Below are positions 13,075 to 19,089 of a stretch of DNA of 19,089 nucleotides, piece by piece (within the stretch, counting starts at the first letter, position 1; every line of letters starts with the position of its first letter). Made by a program: the position numbers and the translations under genes. This stretch comes from Pseudomonas nitroreducens (GTDB lineage: Bacteria > Pseudomonadota > Gammaproteobacteria > Pseudomonadales > Pseudomonadaceae). The notes under the pieces are model-generated. The model saw nothing but the letters and a program-made list of their open reading frames with translations. It was not told the DNA's origin and did no database searches. Where the stretch lies: positions 1-19,089 of the forward strand of contig NZ_JACHLI010000062.1 of assembly GCF_014204515.1 (NCBI RefSeq), in the 5' to 3' direction.

Positions 13075-14352
13075 ATGCCAAAGCTGCTGCAAGCGGACAC
13101 GCTCGACCTCAGTGAACTGATCCGCCCCGGCGACACCGTGCTCTGGGGCCAGGCCAACGCCGAACCGCTGCCGCTGACCGAGGCGCTGATGGCGCAGCGC
13201 GCGCGCATCGGCCGCTTCCGCGTGCTGCTGGGCATCGCCAACAGCACCACCTGCCGCCCCGAGCACGCCGACCAGGTCGACCTGCTCGCCTACTGTGGCG
13301 CTGGCGCCAACCGTGAACTGGGCAATGCCGGGGTGCTCGACATCCTGCCTTGCCACTACTCGCAACTGCCGGCGTTGATCGACAGCGGCGCGCTGCGCAT
13401 CGACGTCCTGCTGCTGCAGGTCGCCCCGGCCGACGCCCAGGGCCGCTACAGCCTGGGCATCGCCCACGAATACCTGCTGCCGGCGCTCAAGCGCGCACGG
13501 GTGGTGATCGCCGAAGTCAATCGCCAGGCACCGCGCACCTTCGGCGAGCTGACCCTGGGCGAGGACGACTTCGCCGCCCTCCTGCACACCGACCGGCCAC
13601 CGCTGGAAAATCCGCCGGCGCGCATCCGCGAGGCGGACAGCCGCATCGCCGCGCACATCGCCGAACTGATCGACGACGGTGCCACCTTGCAGATGGGCAT
13701 CGGTGCCATCCCCGACGCGGTACTTGGCGCCCTGCGCGGCCATCGCGACCTGGGCGTGCATTCAGGCAGCCTCGGCGACGGTGTGGCGCAGCTGATGCAT
13801 GCCGGGGTGATCACCAGTGCGCGCAAGAGCCGCGACCGCGACGTGACCATCGGCGGCGTGCTGCTGGGCAGCCGGGTGATCCATGACTACGCCCACGACA
13901 ATCCGGCGATCCAGCTGCGCTCCACCGCCTACACCCACGACGCCGACGTGCTGGCGAGCCTGGAGCGCCTCGTGGCGATCAACTCCGCCGTGGAGGTCGA
14001 CCTCACCGGCCAGGTCAACTCGGAAGTCGCCGCCGGCAGCTACATCGGCGCGGTGGGCGGCGCGCTGGACTTCCTCCGCGGTGCGGCGCGCAGCCGCGGC
14101 GGCCTGCCGATCATCGCCCTGCCCTCCAGCGCTGGCGCCAGCAGCCGCATCGTCGCCCGGCTGGCGGGCCCGGTGACCATCCCGCGCAGCGATGCCGGGC
14201 TGATCGTCACCGAATTCGGCGTTGCCGACCTGCGCGGCAAGAGCCTGCGCCAACGGGTGGAATGCATGCTGGCGATCGCCCATCCGCAGCACCGTGCCGC
14301 ACTGCAACAGCAACTGGAGCAACTGCCGTCTGCGGCGACCCTGCCCGCCTGA
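13075..14352 (+). CDS. Acetyl-CoA hydrolase/4-hydroxybutyrate CoA-transferase family protein
   Basis: A 425-residue member of the Cat1/acetyl-CoA hydrolase type CoA-transferases. Seen: the N-terminal domain with LIRPGDTVLWGQANAEP (15-31), the glycine-rich LQMGIGAIPDAVLGAL near residue 206, HSGSLGDGVAQL, and the INSAVEVDLTGQVNSE segment (302-317), which in this family surrounds the active-site glutamate (probably E307). The end has the usual VTEFGVADLRGKSLRQR. It may transfer CoA between acetate or another acid and a pathway acid, or hydrolyse acyl-CoA. AGGA at 13059-13062 lies 12 nt before ATG 13075. It is a second CoA-transferase system, unrelated in subunit structure to the A/B pair, in the same island. 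Confidence 0.85.
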   Translation: MPKLLQADTLDLSELIRPGDTVLWGQANAEPLPLTEALMAQRARIGRFRVLLGIANSTTCRPEHADQVDLLAYCGAGANRELGNAGVLDILPCHYSQLPALIDSGALRIDVLLLQVAPADAQGRYSLGIAHEYLLPALKRARVVIAEVNRQAPRTFGELTLGEDDFAALLHTDRPPLENPPARIREADSRIAAHIAELIDDGATLQMGIGAIPDAVLGALRGHRDLGVHSGSLGDGVAQLMHAGVITSARKSRDRDVTIGGVLLGSRVIHDYAHDNPAIQLRSTAYTHDADVLASLERLVAINSAVEVDLTGQVNSEVAAGSYIGAVGGALDFLRGAARSRGGLPIIALPSSAGASSRIVARLAGPVTIPRSDAGLIVTEFGVADLRGKSLRQRVECMLAIAHPQHRAALQQQLEQLPSAATLPA

Positions 14353-14487
14353 GGTCGACGCGGATACTGGCAGCCGCTCGACCGGGCGGGTGAAGCCGAG
14401 CACAGGCCGGCCGTAGCGGCTTACCTATTGGCCGCCGTGGCGTCTACTTGGGTAATCTCTGCGTTCCTTCATTGCCGTGGTTTTCCC

Positions 14488-15258
14488 ATGCTGGCCTCTG
14501 CCCTCGCCCTGCTGCCCTTCTCCGGTGTCGACTGGTTGCTCATCCTGGCGGGTATCGCCGCGGCCTACGTAGTCTTCGGCGTCGCCGGCTTCGGCACGGC
14601 GCTGGTGGCCGGGCCGGTGCTGATCCATTTCATGCCGCTGTCGCGGATCATCCCCTTGCTGGTCCTGCTGGACTTCGTCGCCGCCTTCGGCAACTGGCTG
14701 CCGGCGCGCAAGGCCGTGGCGCGCAATGAACTGCTCAGGCTGCTGCCGTGCATGGCGGTGGGCTGCACGCTGGGCGTGGTGTTTCTCCTGCAATTGAAGT
14801 CTGACCTGCTGCTGTTGCTGATGGGCCTGTTCGTCAGCGGCTACGCGCTCTACAGCCTGGCGGTGAAGGTCCGCCCGCAGCAGCTGAATCCCTGGTGGGC
14901 AGTGCCGGCGGGAACGGTGGGCGGCCTGTTCGGCGCGCTGTTCGGCAGCGGTGGCTTCCTCTACGCGCTGTACCTCAATGCCCGGCTGACCTCCAGCGAA
15001 CAGGCCCGCGCCACCCAGAGCGCGCTGATCAGCTGCAGCACGGTGGTGCGCCTGAGCCTGTTCCTGCTGGCGGGCGTGTATGCCGACGCGGCGCTGCTGA
15101 TGCTTGCGCTGGTGCTGCTGCCCGTGATGGCGCTGGGCCTCTGGCTCGGGCGGCGCCTGACCCGTCGGCTGTCCCGCGACGCCTTCGTCCGGCTGGTGAC
15201 CTGGCTGGTACTGGCCAGCGGCCTGGCGCTGATCGGACGCTACCTCAGCCTCCCGTAG
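14488..15258 (+). CDS. TauE/SafE-family (TSUP) membrane protein
   Basis: A 256-residue, very hydrophobic protein with about eight membrane segments in two halves. The first half has the family-typical VVFGVAGFGTALVAGPVLIHFMPLS region (split over residues about 28-52), and the second the matching GTVGGLFGALFGSGGFLYALYL. Such transporters export or import sulfite, sulfonates or other small organic anions. ATG 14488 is used since the hydrophobic first helix starts just after it; it has no good ribosome binding site, and an in-frame GTG at 14437 or TTG at 14428 is possible. It lies 135 nt beyond operon 4 and has no copy of the shared operator, so it is probably not part of the regulon. Confidence 0.82.
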   Translation: MLASALALLPFSGVDWLLILAGIAAAYVVFGVAGFGTALVAGPVLIHFMPLSRIIPLLVLLDFVAAFGNWLPARKAVARNELLRLLPCMAVGCTLGVVFLLQLKSDLLLLLMGLFVSGYALYSLAVKVRPQQLNPWWAVPAGTVGGLFGALFGSGGFLYALYLNARLTSSEQARATQSALISCSTVVRLSLFLLAGVYADAALLMLALVLLPVMALGLWLGRRLTRRLSRDAFVRLVTWLVLASGLALIGRYLSLP

Positions 15259-15300
15259 CTGGCGCCTGCAGGAGAACCGCGCTGATCCGGGATAAACGAA

Positions 15301-15324
15301 AACGCCCCGGTAGTCCGGGGCGTT
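15301..15324. terminator. Terminator hairpin between the convergent TauE and autotransporter genes
   Basis: A perfect 10-bp stem, AACGCCCCGG (15301-15310) with CCGGGGCGTT (15315-15324), loop TAGT. On the minus strand it is followed by TTCGTTT, which suits termination of the autotransporter 22 nt past its stop. On the plus strand the tail is GTTCTG, weaker, so two-way action is possible. Confidence 0.8.
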
Positions 15325-15345
15325 CTGTGGCGGTCCTGGTCCGAG

Positions 15346-18300
15346 TTACCAGCTGTACTTCACGCCGATCTGGCCGGCCACGTCCTGCTGGTCGCCCGAG
15401 GACATCTGCTTGCCCACCTGGCCAAAGGCACTCCAGCCCTGCCCCATGGCCACCTCGGCGCCCACCTTCATCTCGTAGAGATTCTTCGCGCCGTCGAGTT
15501 TGGCGCTGGTGTGGTTGAAGGACATCGCGTTGTCAGCCTCGCTACGCCACCAGTTCGCTTCCACGAAAGGTTGCACCCTGGTACCGGACTTGTCGGTCGG
15601 GCGCACGTAGGCGCGGGCCCCCAGGCGAGTGGTGACATCGCCGGAGTTCTTCGAGCGGACCACGGTGCCGTTCTGCTCCTTGTGCTTGTCGGCCTGGTAG
15701 TCGGTGTAGATCACCTGAGCCTGCGGCTCGACGTAGTACGCCTTGCCCTGGCCCTGACCGACTTCAAACGCATAACCCGACTCGACCGAAGCCGCCCAGG
15801 TCCGGCTGTCGTACTTCTCGCGCGCCAGGCCATCGCCCTTGACGCTGTTGTCGTAGTCGCCGAACTGCAGCCAGGTATCGACGTAAGCGCCGGCAGGCTC
15901 GCTCGCACTCTGGAACCAGGTGCCATACACACCCACGCTGTAGCCTTCCACTTCACCCTTGGCCTTGTAGCCCAGGACGTTGGAGCTCACGTCGGTCCTG
16001 GCCTTGCCGGTGGCGGCCATCACACCCGCGTGATAACGGCTGTCGCCATCGGTCCAACGGACCAGGTCCGCGCCCAGCTGCAGGATGTCGGTGCTGGTGT
16101 CGACGTCGATCTGCCTGGCGCCGGTGTTGGCGGTGAAGTCGTTACGCTTCACGCGCATCCACACCGAACCCGGGGTAGCGCCTTCACCGCGTTGCGCCTC
16201 GCTGAAGTCCTGCTCACCCGCACGTTCATGCAGGGTGTGCCGGAACATGCTGATCGCCGCCAGCTGGTTACCCAGGTAGGCACCGATTTCAGGACGGTAC
16301 AGGCCAGGCTTGGACGGACCCGGGCCGACGATCACCGGCGGTACCGGCTCGACGGGATCGACGGGAGCGACCGGATCGACGGGGTCTACTGGAACAAAGG
16401 GATCCACCGGGTCCACTGGCTCTACCGGCTCGTCCGGCAGCACCGGAATGACCGGGGTCGCGGGCTCCGTCGGCCGTTCGGAGCGCAGGTACCAGCCGCC
16501 ATCGTCCGGGTTGTCCTTGCCACCCTTGGCCAGCAGGTATTCAAAGTTGCCCGCCACGACGCGATTGGCCAGGCTGAACACGCCATTGGACGCCCCCTCG
16601 ACCTGCACCACCGGAATGCCGTTGGCATAGGTGAAATCGCCTTCACCCCCCGCATTGTTCACCTTCAGGAGGCTGTCGCCGGAAGTCCTGCCCTGAACGA
16701 CCAGCTTGTCGGTCAGCGAGTCATCGCTGCCGAGCCGGGTGTTGATCTCCACCACGCCACCATTGCCGGCATAGTTGCCTGACACGACCAGCAGTGCGCC
16801 GGGTGTACCCGACAGGTTATTGCGCGGCGCCCTGGATAGATCGCCGAAACTGACCAGGCCACCATTTCTCAGGCTGGCAATGGTCTGGCTGTAATTGCCC
16901 AGATCGAGTTGGCCCGACTCGCTGACGATATATTCAGAAGCCGTACTGAATGTCCCGGCAGCGCCCGCGCGAAGTGTTCCACCCTCGAGCCGGGTAGCGC
17001 CGCGGTAGCTAGTGTTGCCATTGAGCGTGGTAACACCACTGTAGAGATGAACCTCACCGGCGCCCTTGATTTCAGGGTTGAACTGATAGTTGCTGTCCGT
17101 GTGATTGAAGACAACGACGCTGTTCTTATCCATTTCGATGTAGGAAGTATCGATAGTCCCCGCCGCAGTGGCCGCGTCACCTCCCGCGCTGCCAATATTG
17201 AGCGCCGCATAACCGTAAGAGCCGGGTGACGTCTGAATGAAATCGGATTTCACCACGGCACCATTATTGACGGTGAGAGATGAACGTCCCCCGGTTCCGC
17301 CAATATAAGTCCCACTCAAGTGAATCTCGGGAGCTTCCCAGCTTGAACCCTCGCCACTCACCAGGACACGGCCGATGGCACCAGAGGCACGGCCAATAGT
17401 GCCGACGCCACTGGTCACGGCTGCGCCATCAAGAATATTCAGTTCGCCCTTGCTTCCGCTCGTATAACCGATCTCGAAAGGCGTATCGAGATCCACTCGG
17501 GAACCCGCACCCGTCACGTCAAGCAGCCCCTCGGAGCCATTTTGCAGACCGACGATTGCGAGCCCCCCGGAACTGGTGACGTGCCCGCCATCCGAGACTC
17601 TCATCGTGCCCGAGCCGGCGCTTGCAACGACGATCGTGCTTTCCGATGTCAAGCGCGAGTCAGCCCCCTTGACCTCTACAAGACCACTGGCGCCCGATAC
17701 GTTGCCGACATTGATGGACTCTGCCGATACCAGGCCACCCTGCTCGATGAGCAGGCTGCCAATGCCATAGTTACCAACGACAAGACCTCGGGCAGCCAGT
17801 TGCGAGCCGGCGCCGGAAACAGCGGCAGCCCCCGAACCACTGGCTGTGTTGCCGACGACAGTAGAGTTGCTGGCAACCGATACGACGGCGCCATCCTCGA
17901 TCCTCAGATTACCGGTCCCTTTATTGCCGACCGAGAAGTAATCATCAATATCCCATCTTGTATTCGCACCTGAGACAAGCGCATTGCCCACACCGCTATC
18001 TTCAGTGCCGATTTGCGCACGAAAACCCTTGAGCTGCGCCCCATCGAGCAACTCGAGAGAGCCATTGCCCCACAGCCCTACATACATTTGCGCATTCAGG
18101 ACAGCACGGGTGTCAGTTCCGCGGAAAGTTGCAGAACCATCGCTATCAGCAAAACGCCCAAGCCAGAGCTGGCCTGCTTTAAAGCTGGAGCCGTCCTCTA
18201 CTTCCAAGGCTCCGGAACCATAGTAACCAACATTGACAATCCAGGTTCCCGTGCTGGCCACCCATTCAGAAGCCTCCGACACGGTGACTGTTCCCGAGCT

Positions 18301-18660
18301 ACCCGCCTGTTTTCCAACGAAACTCTCGACATTGCCAATGCTGACAGTGTCACCATTGGAAATACTCAGCGCACCCTGCCCGCTATCTCCCACGGTCAGG
18401 GCCCCGGATATCTTCCAGTCTGGCGTAACCGGCACACCTGGATTGACATCGCCGGTCACCACAATATCCGCATAGGCAATGGCAGAACTGAATGCAGAGG
18501 CAAAGGTTAAAGCGATAGTGGACCTTTTATCACCCAGCAGATTTGCAATACGGAATAATGCCCTGGATTCCGCCCTGGGCATCGAACGTTGATCACCCAG
18601 GCCAGGTCGGCTTGACTTATTACTCCATACAACTCTAAAAATACTATTCAAACGATGCAT
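15346..18660 (-). CDS. Type Va autotransporter with ESPR signal peptide and beta-helix passenger
   Basis: A 1104-residue autotransporter. The start at 18660 is chosen because MHRLNSIFRVVWSNK matches the extended signal peptide region (ESPR); the frame opens 22 codons further up at 18726, with no better ribosome binding site. The signal core ends AYA, near residue 64. The passenger (about 70-460) has tandem units such as GTGNLRIEDGAVVSV and GIGSLLIEQGGLVSA, resembling the T5SS/PEP-CTERM-associated repeat, then a strand repeat with LNGNTSYRGATRLEGGTLRAG. A pertactin-like region ends before a Pro-Val-Asp linker (about 730-781, PVDPVDP units). The barrel (about 825-1104) ends GVKYSW. No protease or lipase motif was seen, so it is probably an adhesin or biofilm surface protein. 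Codons in the 5' half are visibly less GC-rich than in neighbouring genes. Confidence 0.9.
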   Translation of the reverse strand: MHRLNSIFRVVWSNKSSRPGLGDQRSMPRAESRALFRIANLLGDKRSTIALTFASAFSSAIAYADIVVTGDVNPGVPVTPDWKISGALTVGDSGQGALSISNGDTVSIGNVESFVGKQAGSSGTVTVSEASEWVASTGTWIVNVGYYGSGALEVEDGSSFKAGQLWLGRFADSDGSATFRGTDTRAVLNAQMYVGLWGNGSLELLDGAQLKGFRAQIGTEDSGVGNALVSGANTRWDIDDYFSVGNKGTGNLRIEDGAVVSVASNSTVVGNTASGSGAAAVSGAGSQLAARGLVVGNYGIGSLLIEQGGLVSAESINVGNVSGASGLVEVKGADSRLTSESTIVVASAGSGTMRVSDGGHVTSSGGLAIVGLQNGSEGLLDVTGAGSRVDLDTPFEIGYTSGSKGELNILDGAAVTSGVGTIGRASGAIGRVLVSGEGSSWEAPEIHLSGTYIGGTGGRSSLTVNNGAVVKSDFIQTSPGSYGYAALNIGSAGGDAATAAGTIDTSYIEMDKNSVVVFNHTDSNYQFNPEIKGAGEVHLYSGVTTLNGNTSYRGATRLEGGTLRAGAAGTFSTASEYIVSESGQLDLGNYSQTIASLRNGGLVSFGDLSRAPRNNLSGTPGALLVVSGNYAGNGGVVEINTRLGSDDSLTDKLVVQGRTSGDSLLKVNNAGGEGDFTYANGIPVVQVEGASNGVFSLANRVVAGNFEYLLAKGGKDNPDDGGWYLRSERPTEPATPVIPVLPDEPVEPVDPVDPFVPVDPVDPVAPVDPVEPVPPVIVGPGPSKPGLYRPEIGAYLGNQLAAISMFRHTLHERAGEQDFSEAQRGEGATPGSVWMRVKRNDFTANTGARQIDVDTSTDILQLGADLVRWTDGDSRYHAGVMAATGKARTDVSSNVLGYKAKGEVEGYSVGVYGTWFQSASEPAGAYVDTWLQFGDYDNSVKGDGLAREKYDSRTWAASVESGYAFEVGQGQGKAYYVEPQAQVIYTDYQADKHKEQNGTVVRSKNSGDVTTRLGARAYVRPTDKSGTRVQPFVEANWWRSEADNAMSFNHTSAKLDGAKNLYEMKVGAEVAMGQGWSAFGQVGKQMSSGDQQDVAGQIGVKYSW
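16318..16473 (-). repeat. Short tandem repeat coding the Pro-Val-Asp linker of the autotransporter
   Basis: Imperfect repeats of about 9 nt encode PVDPVDP/PVEPV units (minus strand) joining passenger and barrel. Such a repeat can change in length by slippage in multiples of the unit without breaking the frame. Confidence 0.7.
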
Positions 18661-18772
18661 CTGATCTTTTATTCCAGGAAAAATAACTTCATAGGAATTG
18701 AACCGGAATCGCTGCGCGACTCCCATTCAACAAAACTGGTCCTGCGCGATGACGCGCACTGACAGGTTGGAA

Positions 18773-18801
18773 ATTATCTTTCACGCAGAATTGCCGGCCA
18801 A
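18773..18801 (-). promoter_or_regulatory. Candidate sigma-70 promoter of the autotransporter
   Basis: On the minus strand TTGGCC (18796-18801, 4 of 6 to TTGACA) and GATAAT (18773-18778, 5 of 6 to TATAAT) are separated by exactly 17 bp. Transcription would start near 18766, giving a leader of about 106 nt to the ATG at 18660. The rest of 18661-18946 holds no gene that I can support. Confidence 0.55.
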
Positions 18802-18946
18802 ACATGACCCGTCTGATTTCCACACGTCATTGAATAGTACTTGTCTTATATGAGGCCGCATTGAAGGTTTCGAATGTATTGTTCCGTCGGCCTAATAGCG
18901 GCGACTCAGAGAATCCTTGCCGCTGCCCTGCACCGTGGGTGGCACG

Positions 18947-19089
18947 TTACTGGGAGATATCCATTGAAATGGGGGCCGCCCAGTCAACTTGGTACTGGTC
19001 TGCTCCCCGCATCTGAGTACAGGGACTCACGCTAATTTTGCTGCCTGTTTGCGCCGCCGAAATTCCCTTGGGGATCGGTAGTTCAAGGC
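18947..19089 (-). CDS. C-terminal fragment of an unidentified protein (5' end outside window)
   Basis: A frame enters from the right edge and stays open for 46 codons to a TAA at 18947-18949. The peptide ends QYQVDWAAPISMDISQ and contains a single Cys (SPCTQMRG). Absence of stops over this length in a modest-GC stretch and the ordinary composition suggest a real gene end, but I recognise no family. It is in the same direction as the autotransporter, which has its own promoter, so the two are probably separate units. Confidence 0.4.
   Translation of the reverse strand, partial: LELPIPKGISAAQTGSKISVSPCTQMRGADQYQVDWAAPISMDISQ

Noticed and set aside
14428..14458. Possible promoter TTGGCC/TAATCT before the TauE gene
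   Set aside because: The spacer is 19 bp and the -35 match is weak, so it cannot be told from chance.
16318..16473. CRISPR-like or satellite repeat
   Set aside because: The short repeats are in frame within the autotransporter and encode its Pro-Val-Asp linker; there are no spacers.
15511..16782. 423-codon plus-strand frame, and a Gly-Ser-Thr repeat frame at 16310-16630
   Set aside because: Both are antisense to the autotransporter barrel and linker; the Gly-Ser-Thr repeat is the mirror of the Pro-Val-Asp linker code.

Overview
The window looks like a chromosomal segment of a GC-rich Pseudomonas. The reasons are an OprD-family porin, beta-ketoadipate-type CoA-transferase subunits very close to Pseudomonas PcaI/PcaJ, a CatC-like muconolactone isomerase, strongly GC-biased third codon positions, and an autotransporter with an extended signal peptide. 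No rRNA, tRNA, CRISPR array or insertion sequence was seen.

Left edge (1-2430): the tail of an acyl-CoA dehydrogenase and a CitE-type CoA ester lyase form the end of a plus-strand operon closed by a clear terminator. An OprD-type porin lies on the minus strand with its own terminator. These two terminators sit back to back between the convergent genes.

Centre (2603-14352): a catabolic island, all on the plus strand. It has four operons and a LysR-type regulator. Operon 1 is thiolase, alpha/beta hydrolase and metallo-beta-lactamase-fold hydrolase. After the lysR gene come operon 2 (cyclase-family metal hydrolase, short-chain dehydrogenase), operon 3 (3-oxoacid CoA-transferase A and B, TesB-type thioesterase) and operon 4 (MFS transporter, muconolactone-isomerase-like protein, acetyl-CoA hydrolase/CoA-transferase). 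The four operons share an upstream module that aligns without gaps over about 41 bp. It has two 15-bp dyads whose centres are 22 bp apart, followed at 17-18 bp spacing by -35 and -10 like hexamers. The predicted dyad centres fall near -65 and -43, which is the usual layout of a LysR-type activated promoter. This makes the island look like one regulon.

Read together, the island imports an organic acid (MFS), processes a lactone or cyclic intermediate (CatC-like isomerase, three candidate hydrolases), activates a 3-oxo acid with CoA (PcaIJ-like) and cleaves it with a thiolase. No ring-cleavage dioxygenase or cycloisomerase is present, so the substrate is unknown. One hydrolase has alanine where the catalytic serine should be.

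Right edge (14488-19089): a TauE/SafE-family membrane protein converges on a large classical (type Va) autotransporter, with a shared terminator hairpin between them. The autotransporter has an ESPR signal peptide, beta-helix repeats, a Pro-Val-Asp linker and a C-terminal barrel. Its 5' half and upstream DNA look less GC-rich than the rest. The last 143 bases hold the 3' end of an unidentified minus-strand gene.
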